DNA of 10,832 bases, from assembly GCA_017379955.1 (NCBI GenBank), contig JAFNVE010000101.1, forward strand, positions 1 through 10,832, given 5' to 3'. Each line of letters starts with the position of its first letter. The first letter of the stretch is position 1. The stretch is from Tidjanibacter sp. (lineage in GTDB: Bacteria; Bacteroidota; Bacteroidia; Bacteroidales; Rikenellaceae). The position numbers were made by a program, and so were the translations under genes. This document shows, one piece after another, positions 1 through 6,990 of the stretch. The notes beneath the pieces were generated by a model, which was not told the DNA's origin, made no database searches, and saw only the letters and a program-made list of their open reading frames with translations.

Positions 1-66
1 AAAGACAAAAACAATGCATATAAATTCTCAAATCTGAAAGATGCACAGAAAGTCGCTAACAATTGA
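1..66 (+). CDS. Possible C-terminal end of a gene entering from the left
   Basis: Frame 1 is open from the first base to a TGA at 64-66 and would encode 21 residues ending in DAQKVANN. The other two plus frames are stopped within the first 40 bases. The stretch is lysine- and asparagine-rich and too short to assign to a family. A strong terminator-like hairpin begins 90 bases downstream, as expected if a gene ends here, but the open frame could also be chance. No function can be given. Confidence 0.3.
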   Translation, partial: KDKNNAYKFSNLKDAQKVANN

Positions 67-155
67 AGGGAGAAGTCATTGATATTCAAGAATCTTCCCA
101 AGCAACTCGCGAATATGCCTAACCTCTCACCTTTCACCTTTGCTCTTTCCAAACA

Positions 156-194
156 CAAACAGCCGAGTTGGCTCGATACCAACTCGGCTGTTTG
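156..194. terminator. Bidirectional rho-independent-type terminator
   Basis: A perfect 16-bp inverted repeat pairs 156-171 with 179-194 around a 7-base loop (172-178). The core arm is AGCCGAGTTGG. T-rich sequence follows on both sides: TTTGCTATTTT on the plus strand and GTTTGTGTTTGG on the minus strand. It lies 21 bases past the panD stop codon, so it most likely ends the panC-panD transcript, and it may also end a gene entering from the left. Pairing and position are seen directly. Termination is inferred. Confidence 0.85.
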
Positions 195-214
195 CTATTT
201 TAGCCTTTTCTGTG

Positions 215-571
215 TTATTCCTCCACCAATCTATTTGTTTGGCTATCGGGGAAGACAACCCAGGGGGTAAACCTCTTTGCCTCCTCGAAGTCTACGCGGG
301 CGTAGGACATAATAATCACCAGGTCGTCAACATTGATAAGTTGTGCTGCTGCGCCGTTGAGAGCGATGATACCGCTATCTCTCTCGCCCTTGATAACGTA
401 GGTCTCCAGGCGTGCGCCATTGGTGATATCTACCACCTGCACCTTCTCGCCCGAAATCAGATTGGCAGCCTCCATCAGAGCCTCGTCGATGGTGATGCTA
501 CCCACATAGTTGAGGTTCGCCTGCGTAACGCGCACGCGATGAATTTTCGATTTAAGTACCTCTATTGTCAT
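215..571 (-). CDS. panD: Aspartate 1-decarboxylase (PanD proenzyme)
   Basis: Pyruvoyl-dependent enzyme that decarboxylates L-aspartate to beta-alanine in the cytoplasm, supplying one half of pantothenate for CoA. The 118-residue length is typical of the family. The self-cleavage site is visible as Gly24-Ser25 in NYVGSIT; Ser25 becomes the pyruvoyl group of the alpha chain. Other conserved residues are in their usual places: Lys9 and His11 in KSKIH, Tyr22, Arg54, Thr57 and Tyr58 in RLETY, and the NGAAA loop from Asn72. The start codon overlaps the panC stop as ATGA (568-571), which fixes the start and suggests translational coupling. A strong hairpin follows the stop. The gene looks intact. 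No dedicated PanM/PanZ maturation factor is visible nearby. Confidence 0.97.
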   Translation of the reverse strand: MTIEVLKSKIHRVRVTQANLNYVGSITIDEALMEAANLISGEKVQVVDITNGARLETYVIKGERDSGIIALNGAAAQLINVDDLVIIMSYARVDFEEAKRFTPWVVFPDSQTNRLVEE

Positions 572-1404
572 ACCTTGATATTGTCAATCAGGCGCACCGA
601 GCCGCACTGCACGGCGATGCAACCCTGTGTGTTACAATCGTTTGTCCACTCCGCTACGCTCTGCATCGAGAGGGCATCAACCACCTCGAAGTAGATACAT
701 TTGAGCAGCGGGTTTTTGTTAATCTCCTCCTCAACCCAAGCGACCATCTCGGCGGGCGAGGCGAACTCTGCCTTGCGCTCCACAGCCTTGCGCAGTGTGG
801 CGTAGATGTGGGGTGCTGCGGCTCTGTGAGCCTCATCGAGCAGGGTGTTGCGCGAGGAGAGAGCCAGGCCGTCGGTATCTCGCACGATGGGGCACTCGAC
901 AATCTCCACGGGGCTACCCATCTGGCGCACAAGTTCCTTAATCACTGCAATCTGCTGGAAGTCCTTCTCGCCAAAGTATGCCTTGTGTGGCTCCACAAAG
1001 TCGAAGAGTTTGCTCACCACCTGACCCACGCCGTTGAAGTGGCCGGGGCGCGAGGCACCCTCCATCACCTTGTCAACCATACCGAAGTCGAACTCGCGGG
1101 TATCGGGGGTGGGGTATACCTCCTCCACCGAGGGTGCGAAGACGTAGTCGGGGCCGATGGGGCTGAGCAACTCCAAATCTGCGGGGAGTGTGCGGGGATA
1201 TGCGGCAAGGTCGCCCTTGTCATTAAACTGTGTGGGGTTTACAAAGATGCTCACCACCACAACACCGCACTCCTTGCGTGCTCTCTCAACGAGCGAGAGG
1301 TGGCCTGCGTGGAGTGCTCCCATAGTGGGAACAAATCCTATCTGCTCGCCCTTGTGGGTGGCGAGTGCCGAGCGAAGGTCGGCGACGGTATATATTACTT
1401 TCAT
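568..1404 (-). CDS. panC: Pantothenate synthetase (pantoate--beta-alanine ligase)
   Basis: ATP-dependent ligase joining pantoate and beta-alanine to give pantothenate through a pantoyl-adenylate intermediate, in the cytoplasm. Its 278 residues match the usual length. Signatures in order: [10 protein letters not shown] (26-35) with the HIGH-type nucleotide-binding motif HAGH, FVNPTQF (54-60), [13 protein letters not shown] (118-130), YFGEKDFQQ (143-151), and [12 protein letters not shown] (175-186), which carries the KMSKS-like loop. It is the first gene of a two-gene minus-strand unit with panD, the next enzyme's supplier of beta-alanine. The ATG at 1404 follows an A-rich AAAAAAGAG stretch and a TAnnTTTG box. 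panB and panE are not in the window, so the pantoate branch must be encoded elsewhere. Confidence 0.97.
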   Translation of the reverse strand: MKVIYTVADLRSALATHKGEQIGFVPTMGALHAGHLSLVERARKECGVVVVSIFVNPTQFNDKGDLAAYPRTLPADLELLSPIGPDYVFAPSVEEVYPTPDTREFDFGMVDKVMEGASRPGHFNGVGQVVSKLFDFVEPHKAYFGEKDFQQIAVIKELVRQMGSPVEIVECPIVRDTDGLALSSRNTLLDEAHRAAAPHIYATLRKAVERKAEFASPAEMVAWVEEEINKNPLLKCIYFEVVDALSMQSVAEWTNDCNTQGCIAVQCGSVRLIDNIKV

Positions 1405-1435
1405 CTCTTTTTTCGTTATTCACCAAAAGGTGTGG

Positions 1436-1443
1436 CAAAGTTA
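1436..1443 (-). promoter_or_regulatory. Probable -7 box for panC-panD
   Basis: Read on the minus strand, these bases are TAACTTTG, an exact match to the Bacteroidota primary-sigma -7 consensus TAnnTTTG. The expected transcription start is about 25 bases before the panC ATG. No good TTTG -33 box sits at the usual 19-base spacing; the nearest candidate is a TTG at 1466-1468 (22-base spacing). The match and its position are direct observations; the function is inferred. Confidence 0.6.
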
Positions 1444-1486
1444 GGAATAAATATAAAACACGGGCCAATAATTCGCAATAATTTTA

Positions 1487-1494
1487 TACTTTTG
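1487..1494 (+). promoter_or_regulatory. Probable -7 box for the M49 peptidase gene
   Basis: TACTTTTG matches the Bacteroidota -7 consensus TAnnTTTG and ends 29 bases before the ATG at 1524, leaving a leader of about 20-25 bases. No TTTG is visible at the -33 position. Together with the box at 1436-1443 on the other strand, it makes 1405-1523 a divergent promoter region. The surrounding DNA is clearly more AT-rich than the flanking genes. Confidence 0.55.
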
Positions 1495-1523
1495 TACCTA
1501 ATAGAACCTATCCATTTAAAAGT

Positions 1524-3563
1524 ATGAAAAATTTACTCTATTTTACACTTATGTCCATATTTGCAGTAGCAACTTTTACTTCGTGTTCGAGCGATAAAAG
1601 CAACGCAGAGGAGTTCGATTGGGTAATCGACACCTTCGATGATGTCAAAATCATCCGCTATCAGGTGCCCGGTTTTGCTGAACTTCCCTTACAGCAGAAG
1701 CAGCTCATCTACTACCTCTCCGAGGCAGCACTCTGCGGTCGCGATATTATGTTCGACCAGAATTTTAAATATAACCTCGCCATCCGCCGTACTTTGGAGG
1801 GTGTATATAACAACCACAAGGGCGAGCGCGAGAGTGCCGAGTGGCTGGCATTTGAGAAGTACCTCAAAAAGGTGTGGTTTGCCAACGGTATCCACCACCA
1901 CTACTCGGGCGACAAGTTTATCCCCGAGTTCTCGCAGGATTATTTTACCAAGTTGGTGAAGGGTGTTCCCGCCGATAAACTGCCTACCGAACTTGGCAGT
2001 GTTGAGGAGTTGCTCGCAACCCTCACCCCCATCATCTTCGACCCCACTCTCTATGCGGTGAAGATTAACCAGAAGGAGGGCGAGGATCTGCTCCAGACTT
2101 CGGCTATGAACTACTACGAGGGTCTTACTCAGGCTGAGGCTGAGGCTTTCTACAACGGCATTACCGACGCTAACGACCCCACTCCCATCTCCTACGGTCT
2201 GAACTCGAAGCTTGTCAAGGAGAACGGCAAGGCTGTCGAGAAGGTCTACAAGGTGGGCGGTATGTATGGCCCCGCTATTGAGCAGATTGTATTCTGGTTG
2301 GAGAAGGCGGCAGGTGTGGCAGATGCTACCCAGCGCCCCATCATCGAGAAACTTATCGAGTACTACCGCACCGGTGACTTGGAGGCATTTGACGCCTTCA
2401 ACATCCTCTGGGTGCAGGATACCGAGAGCAATATCGACTTTGTAAACGGCTTTACCGAGAACTATGGTGACCCCCTCGGTCGCAAAGGTGCTTGGGAGGG
2501 TATTGTGAACTACCGCGACGAGAAGGCTACCGAGCGCACCCGCATCATCAGCGCAAATGCTCAGTGGTTTGAGGATCACTCGCCCATCGACCCCAAGTTC
2601 CGCAAGCCTGAGGTTAAGGGTATTTCGGCAAAGGTTATCAACAACGCTATCCTGGCAGGTGATGCCTACCCTGCAACCCCTATCGGTATCAACCTCCCCA
2701 ACGCCGATTGGATTCGCCGCGATTATGGCTCGAAGAGTGTGACTATTCAGAATATCACCAACGCCTACGCTGAGGCTGCTAAGGGCAACGGCTCAAATGA
2801 GGAGTTTGTGTTGCGCGAGGAGGATCGCGAGCGTATGGCTCAGTGGGGTGCTCTGGCGGATAACCTCCACACCGATCTTCACGAGTGTCTGGGTCACGGT
2901 TCGGGTCAGTTGGCTCCCGGCGTGAAGGGTGACGAGCTCAAACAGTACTCCTCGACTTTGGAGGAGGCTCGTGCAGACCTCTTCTCGCTCTACTTTATGG
3001 CAGATCCCAAGATGATTGAGTTGGGTATTGTCCCCAACGAGGATGTATATAAGGCACTCTATTCGAGCAATATCCTCAATGGCCTGATGACTCAGCTTTC
3101 GCGTATCGAGCCCGGCAAGAATATCGAGGAGGCACACATGCGCGACCGCAAGTTGATTGCTGAGTGGTGCTACGAGCACGGCAAGGCCGACAATGTGATT
3201 GAGTATGTGAAGAAGGATGGCAAGACCTACGTTGTTGTCAACGACTTCGAGGCTCTGCGTGGCCTGTTTGGTGAGTTGCTCCGCGAGGTGCAGCGCATCA
3301 AGTCGGAGGGCGACTTCGAGGCAGGCAAGGCACTCGTTGAGCGTTATGGCGTAGTTGTTGAGCCTGAGTTGCACGCTGAGGTGTTGGAGCGTTACAACGC
3401 TCTGGGTATTCAGCCCTATGGTGGCTTCATCAACCCCACCTACACCCCCGTAACCGACAAGGATGGCAACATCACCGATGTTGAGGTATCCTACACTCAG
3501 AGTTATTGGGAGCAGATGTTGGACTACTCGCAGAACTATTCGTTCCTGCCCACATTGAACTAA
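1524..3563 (+). CDS. Dipeptidyl peptidase III (M49), predicted lipoprotein
   Basis: Zinc exopeptidase that removes dipeptides from the N-terminus of oligopeptides. The zinc motif HECLGH is at residues 453-458 (two His ligands and catalytic Glu454) and the second motif EEARAD is at 480-485, where Glu481 should be the third ligand. HECLGH, six residues rather than the seven-residue eukaryotic form, is the Bacteroides-type variant. NGIHHHYSGDK (121-131) is a further family signature. At 679 residues it is full length. The N-terminus is a hydrophobic signal (about 3-20) ending in TFTSC with Cys21, so I predict a lipoprotein in the periplasm or at the outer membrane. The lipobox is loose (Phe at -3) but acceptable for this phylum. 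An 86-bp gap and its own promoter separate it from panC. A likely role is peptide scavenging, inferred from the family and the signal. Confidence 0.93.
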   Translation: MKNLLYFTLMSIFAVATFTSCSSDKSNAEEFDWVIDTFDDVKIIRYQVPGFAELPLQQKQLIYYLSEAALCGRDIMFDQNFKYNLAIRRTLEGVYNNHKGERESAEWLAFEKYLKKVWFANGIHHHYSGDKFIPEFSQDYFTKLVKGVPADKLPTELGSVEELLATLTPIIFDPTLYAVKINQKEGEDLLQTSAMNYYEGLTQAEAEAFYNGITDANDPTPISYGLNSKLVKENGKAVEKVYKVGGMYGPAIEQIVFWLEKAAGVADATQRPIIEKLIEYYRTGDLEAFDAFNILWVQDTESNIDFVNGFTENYGDPLGRKGAWEGIVNYRDEKATERTRIISANAQWFEDHSPIDPKFRKPEVKGISAKVINNAILAGDAYPATPIGINLPNADWIRRDYGSKSVTIQNITNAYAEAAKGNGSNEEFVLREEDRERMAQWGALADNLHTDLHECLGHGSGQLAPGVKGDELKQYSSTLEEARADLFSLYFMADPKMIELGIVPNEDVYKALYSSNILNGLMTQLSRIEPGKNIEEAHMRDRKLIAEWCYEHGKADNVIEYVKKDGKTYVVVNDFEALRGLFGELLREVQRIKSEGDFEAGKALVERYGVVVEPELHAEVLERYNALGIQPYGGFINPTYTPVTDKDGNITDVEVSYTQSYWEQMLDYSQNYSFLPTLN

Positions 3564-3635
3564 TTGGTAGTTTAACCCCAAAATTTTCCTATACCTTCCC
3601 AACGGTCGGTATTGCAAAACGAAAACTGTTTAAAA

Positions 3636-5255
3636 ATGAAGATTGAGATAGAGATTCCTGATAGAGTAGTGCAGTGGATAAAGTATGGCGTCATCATTGT
3701 CGCCTGCCTTATCATTGGCATTGTTCTGGTGTCGCGTTGCTCGGGTAATAAGGAGCAGAAGGCTGAGGAGGTCGCTGAGGCCACCGAGGAGAGTGTTGTG
3801 ACCGTGCCTGTCGAGGTGAGCGATTTTACCGAGGAGGCAGCAGCAGTTGCCGAGGAGGCGACTGAGGTTGCAACCGAGGTGGTTATCACCGAGGGTATGA
3901 GCAAGCGCGAGATTCGTCGTGCCGAGAAGGCTGCGCGCAAGGCCGCAAAGCGTGCCGAGAAGGAGGCTGAGGAGGCTGCCGAGCAGGCCGAGAAAGAGGC
4001 TAAGCGTGCTGAGAAGGCGGCTCGCAGGGCTGCCCGAAAGGGAATTGAGGTTATTGAGGTGGCAGAGCCTGTGGCTCCCAAGTTGCTCTTCGGCATTGAG
4101 GAGGAGCAGTACGATGTTATTGAAGAGGAGGTGCAGTCGGGTCAGACCCTCTCGCATCTGCTCGATGTATATGGCGTAACTCCCTATATGGTCGACAAGA
4201 TTGCCACAACCGCTAAGCCTACTTTCGACTTCCGCTCGATTCGTGCGGGTAACAACTACACGGTCTTCCTTCGCTCGGACTCGGTAAGCCAGAAACTCTA
4301 TCACTTTGTATATGAGAAGAACAACACCGACTATGTAGTCGTTTCGATTGAGGGCGACTCGGTGCTGGTGCGCGAGGGACAGAAAGAGGTTACTCTCCAC
4401 CGTCGTCAGGTGTCGGCCGATATCTCCTCGTCGCTCTGGAATTGTATGATGGAGCACGACCTTCCCGCCGCACTCTCGGTGGAGATGGAGGATATCTTTG
4501 GTTGGAGTGTCGATTTCTTCGCACTTACCGAGGGTGACGAGTTCACTGTGATTTACGACGAGAAATTTATTGATACTATGCGTGTTGGTGTCGGTCAGGT
4601 GTGGGGCGCACTCTTTACCCACAACGGCAAACCCTACTACGCTATCCCCTTCGACCAGGGCGGCAAGGTGACCTATTGGGACGAGAACGGCAACAGCCTT
4701 CGCAAGCAGTTGCTCAAAGCCCCCGTCAAGTTCACCCGCATCAGTTCTAAGTTCTCGAATGCCCGACTTCACCCCATTTACAGGGTCTATCGCCCGCACC
4801 ACGGTGTTGACTATGCAGCCCCTTCGGGTACTCCTGTTGTGGCAATCGCCGATGGTACGGTGATTCGTCGTGGCTGGGATAGTGGCGGTGGCGGTAACTA
4901 TGTCCGTATTCGCCACGCCAACAATCTGGAGTCGGCTTACCTGCACTTGCGCGGTTTTGCTTCGGGTATCGCTGTCGGCACCCACGTTAGTCAGGGTCAG
5001 GTGATTGGCTATGTGGGTAGTACAGGTGCTTCGACCGGCCCACACTTGGACTTCCGTTTGTATAAGGGTGGCACGGCTATCGACCCGCTGAAAGCACCAT
5101 CGGAACCCGTAGAGCCTATCAGTGCAGCCAACAAGGCGGCCTTTGAGGCTATCCGCGACCGCGTGATGGCGGAGTTGGCAGGCCCTGTGGCAGATAGTGT
5201 GCGCATCACAACTGCCGACCTCTATCCCAATGTGGTGGCAGGTGCTACTGAGTAA
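3636..5255 (+). CDS. Membrane-anchored MepM-like M23 peptidoglycan endopeptidase
   Basis: Predicted cell-wall hydrolase cutting peptide cross-links between glycan strands. Order of parts in 539 residues: short cytoplasmic tail; one membrane helix (about 17-33); Glu/Ala-rich linker; highly charged Ala/Lys/Glu/Arg helix (about 89-136); LysM/OapA-like segment from VQSGQTLSHLLDVYG (166-180); middle domain like that of E. coli MepM; and a C-terminal M23 domain (about 370-486). Visible active-site parts are His388 and Asp392 (HHGVD) and His437 (YLHL). The usual final HxH motif reads GPHLDF, with His470 kept but Asp472 in place of the zinc-binding second His. I place the start at the ATG at 3636, just before the tail and helix; an upstream in-frame TTG at 3612 would add eight residues and is less likely. 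It heads a tight gene run, 14 bp from the next gene. Confidence 0.88.
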   Translation: MKIEIEIPDRVVQWIKYGVIIVACLIIGIVLVSRCSGNKEQKAEEVAEATEESVVTVPVEVSDFTEEAAAVAEEATEVATEVVITEGMSKREIRRAEKAARKAAKRAEKEAEEAAEQAEKEAKRAEKAARRAARKGIEVIEVAEPVAPKLLFGIEEEQYDVIEEEVQSGQTLSHLLDVYGVTPYMVDKIATTAKPTFDFRSIRAGNNYTVFLRSDSVSQKLYHFVYEKNNTDYVVVSIEGDSVLVREGQKEVTLHRRQVSADISSSLWNCMMEHDLPAALSVEMEDIFGWSVDFFALTEGDEFTVIYDEKFIDTMRVGVGQVWGALFTHNGKPYYAIPFDQGGKVTYWDENGNSLRKQLLKAPVKFTRISSKFSNARLHPIYRVYRPHHGVDYAAPSGTPVVAIADGTVIRRGWDSGGGGNYVRIRHANNLESAYLHLRGFASGIAVGTHVSQGQVIGYVGSTGASTGPHLDFRLYKGGTAIDPLKAPSEPVEPISAANKAAFEAIRDRVMAELAGPVADSVRITTADLYPNVVAGATE

Positions 5256-5269
5256 AACGGTAAACAGAT

Positions 5270-5728
5270 ATGGGAGCAAACCACGAGATATTGAGAGGGG
5301 GAGTGCCTGACGAGCGCATCGTGAAGTTCGTGAGGCGACACCATGTAATGTCGTTGGCTACCCGCTCGGATGAGGGGTTGTGGTGTGCTGCTCTTTTTTA
5401 TACTTATAGTGCCGACTTGCAGGCATTTATCTTCACTTCCGACCCCACCACCCGTCACGCTGCCGAGATGAAGGAGTGCGCAAGGGTTGCGGCCTCGATA
5501 GTTCTCGAGACGCGAGTTGTCGGACGTGTGCAGGGTTTGCAGATTGAGGGTGAGGCTACACTTGCCGAGGGCGAGGAGTTCGCTGCTGCGAAGAGTGCCT
5601 ACCTCAAAAAGTTCCCCTACGCTGCTGTGGCGGAGTTGCACTTATGGTTGCTCCGACCTGTGCAGATGAAACTTACGGATAATACGCTCGGCTTCGGGCG
5701 CAAACTAATATGGATGGCTGATGAGTAG
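5270..5728 (+). CDS. YhbP/UPF0306-family protein (PNPOx-like flavin-binding fold)
   Basis: At 152 residues it matches the length of E. coli YhbP, which I recall as the closest known relative. Shared features are the N-terminal segment with LWCAALFY (37-44), FTSDPTTRHAAEM (55-67) and the nearly invariant C-terminus TDNTLGFGRKLIW (136-148). The family has the split-barrel fold of pyridoxamine-phosphate-oxidase-like proteins, so FMN or a related cofactor is likely, but no reaction is established and I do not assign one. It has no signal peptide or membrane helix, so it should be cytosolic. It starts 14 bp after the M23 gene and its stop overlaps the ispD start by 8 bp, suggesting cotranscription and coupling. 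The context gives no clear functional link to isoprenoid synthesis. Confidence 0.85.
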   Translation: MGANHEILRGGVPDERIVKFVRRHHVMSLATRSDEGLWCAALFYTYSADLQAFIFTSDPTTRHAAEMKECARVAASIVLETRVVGRVQGLQIEGEATLAEGEEFAAAKSAYLKKFPYAAVAELHLWLLRPVQMKLTDNTLGFGRKLIWMADE

Positions 5729-6410
5729 TCGTGGAGTGATAATCGTGGCTGGTGGCTCGGGCACACGCCTGGGTGCCGACCGTCCCAAACAGTTCCTCAC
5801 CGTGGGTGGCAAGGAGATTCTTGTTCACACCCTCGAACGATTTTTGCACGCTTTGAGTGGCACGCAGAGCAAGATTGTTGTTGTGTTGCCGGAGGTGTGG
5901 ATTGAGGAGTGGAGGGAGATTGCCGCTCGCCACGGACTTTCGGATAGCCACATTGTTTGTGCTGGTGGCTCTTCGCGTATCGGCTCGGTGCGCAACGGCC
6001 TGGCGGCTCTTGGCGAGTGCGACCTGGTGGCTGTGCACGATGGCGTGAGGCCCTTTGTGTCGGCCGAGATGATTGAACGTGGCTTCGAGGTTGCCGAGGA
6101 GTTTGGCTCCGCGATACCCGTTGTGGAGGTGGTAGATACCATCCGCAAGGTGGGTGCTGAGGGGTCGGAGATTGTCGACAGGTCGGAGTTGAGGGCTGTG
6201 CAGACCCCCCAGATATTCGATGGCGAGGTGCTGAGGGCGGCCTACGCATCGTGTCGCTCGGAACGCTATACCGACGATGCATCGGTGGTTGAGCGCTGGC
6301 TCTCTTCGCGTGGCGGACAACTCGCCTTCTATGCCGGTGAGCGCAATAATATTAAGATTACCTATGCCGAGGACTTGACACTTGCCGAGTACCTCTTGGC
6401 AAAAAGATAA
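5721..6410 (+). CDS. ispD: 2-C-methyl-D-erythritol 4-phosphate cytidylyltransferase
   Basis: Third step of the MEP (non-mevalonate) isoprenoid pathway: it transfers CMP from CTP to methylerythritol phosphate. The 229-residue protein begins with the nucleotide-binding loop AGGSGTRLG (10-18) followed by RPKQF (21-25), whose Lys23 is the conserved catalytic Lys. VHDGVRPFV (105-113) holds the metal-binding Asp107; most proteobacterial enzymes have VHDAARP here. Later landmarks are DTIRKV (139-144), DRSELRAVQTPQIF (153-166) with the likely catalytic Arg154, TDDASVVE (184-191) and NIKITYAEDL (210-219) with the substrate-binding Lys212. All expected catalytic residues are present. It overlaps the YhbP-like gene by 8 bp and is followed 12 bp later by a small membrane protein gene. 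Products feed undecaprenyl phosphate and menaquinone. Confidence 0.96.
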   Translation: MSSRGVIIVAGGSGTRLGADRPKQFLTVGGKEILVHTLERFLHALSGTQSKIVVVLPEVWIEEWREIAARHGLSDSHIVCAGGSSRIGSVRNGLAALGECDLVAVHDGVRPFVSAEMIERGFEVAEEFGSAIPVVEVVDTIRKVGAEGSEIVDRSELRAVQTPQIFDGEVLRAAYASCRSERYTDDASVVERWLSSRGGQLAFYAGERNNIKITYAEDLTLAEYLLAKR

Positions 6411-6422
6411 TACCTCCCGATT

Positions 6423-6953
6423 ATGGCACAGAGATACAAGGCAGGAAGTTTTAGTAAAGGTGTTGCTTGGTGGAGTGTGCTGCTGATTTTGTTGGCGGTG
6501 GCTGGCGGCGTGGCACTCTTCTACTTCAACCGCGAGGGCAATGCCGTTGCGGTGTGGTACTGCTGTGTTGTGGTGTCGCTCTTTTTGTTGGCCCTTATCG
6601 CTTCGCCCAGCAGTGCTGTGGTGGGTGAGCAGGGGGTTGAGATTAGATGTGTGCTCCGCTCGGAGTATTTGTCGCTCAGAGATATTCGCTCGGTGCGCCT
6701 TGTTGAGTGGTCGTCGCTGGGCAGGGTAGTGCCCGTGGGTGGTGTCTTTGGCTTTTTGGGCTACTACGGCAGATTCTATTCGAGCGCACTGCACAGCCGT
6801 GTCGATATCTTTGCCCGCTCGCGCAACTCGTTGGTCGAGGTCAGGACCAAGAGCCGTTGCTATATCCTCTCGCTCAGCGAGCCGGAGGAGTTTATCGACG
6901 CGGTGGACTCGCTGCGCAGTGAAGCGAAACATTTTGAAAATCAGACAAAATAG
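6423..6953 (+). CDS. Small membrane protein with PH-like domain, function unknown
   Basis: A 176-residue protein with two predicted membrane helices (about 14-35 and 42-61) joined by a short loop, then a soluble C-terminal domain. That domain has a GVFGFLGYYGRFYS segment (107-120) and ends with YILSLSEPEEFIDAV (147-161). Both resemble bacterial PH-domain families (bPH type) as I remember them; a profile search would be needed to name the family. The helical hairpin would put both ends on the same side, probably the cytoplasm. It sits 12 bp after ispD and directly before the lpxK promoter, among envelope-precursor genes, so a membrane role is plausible but unproven. No catalytic residues are apparent. 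The lpxK -33 box lies inside its last codons and the -7 box just past its stop. Confidence 0.8.
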   Translation: MAQRYKAGSFSKGVAWWSVLLILLAVAGGVALFYFNREGNAVAVWYCCVVVSLFLLALIASPSSAVVGEQGVEIRCVLRSEYLSLRDIRSVRLVEWSSLGRVVPVGGVFGFLGYYGRFYSSALHSRVDIFARSRNSLVEVRTKSRCYILSLSEPEEFIDAVDSLRSEAKHFENQTK

Positions 6954-6963
6954 TATATATTTG
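6933..6963 (+). promoter_or_regulatory. Consensus Bacteroidota promoter for lpxK
   Basis: TTTG at 6933-6936, a 19-base spacer, then TATATTTG at 6956-6963 match the -33/-7 consensus TTTG-N19-TAnnTTTG at every fixed position. The expected start site is near 6970, about 20 bases before the lpxK ATG at 6991. The -33 box lies in the last codons of the preceding gene. It should drive lpxK and probably both phosphorylase genes. Confidence 0.82.
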
Positions 6964-6990
6964 TAGAAACCCTTTTTTGGTGAGTAGCAG

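Noticed and set aside
140..694. Plus-strand open frames over the terminator and panD
   Set aside because: They run through a strong hairpin and overlap panD, whose cleavage site and active residues are all present.
565..1527. A 320-codon plus-strand open frame opposite panC
   Set aside because: It is antisense to a panC with all catalytic signatures. The Cys/His-rich product is the mirror of the panC codons.
3612..3635. TTG start giving eight extra residues on the M23 protein
   Set aside because: The ATG at 3636 sits directly before a natural cytoplasmic tail and membrane helix. The extra residues add nothing conserved, and TTG starts are rare.
3630..5279. A 549-codon open frame on the minus strand, fully antisense to the M23 gene
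   Set aside because: It mirrors a GAG/GCC-rich gene whose codon choice avoids stops on the opposite strand. Its product is rich in Leu and His with no domain sense, while the plus frame has clear M23 motifs.
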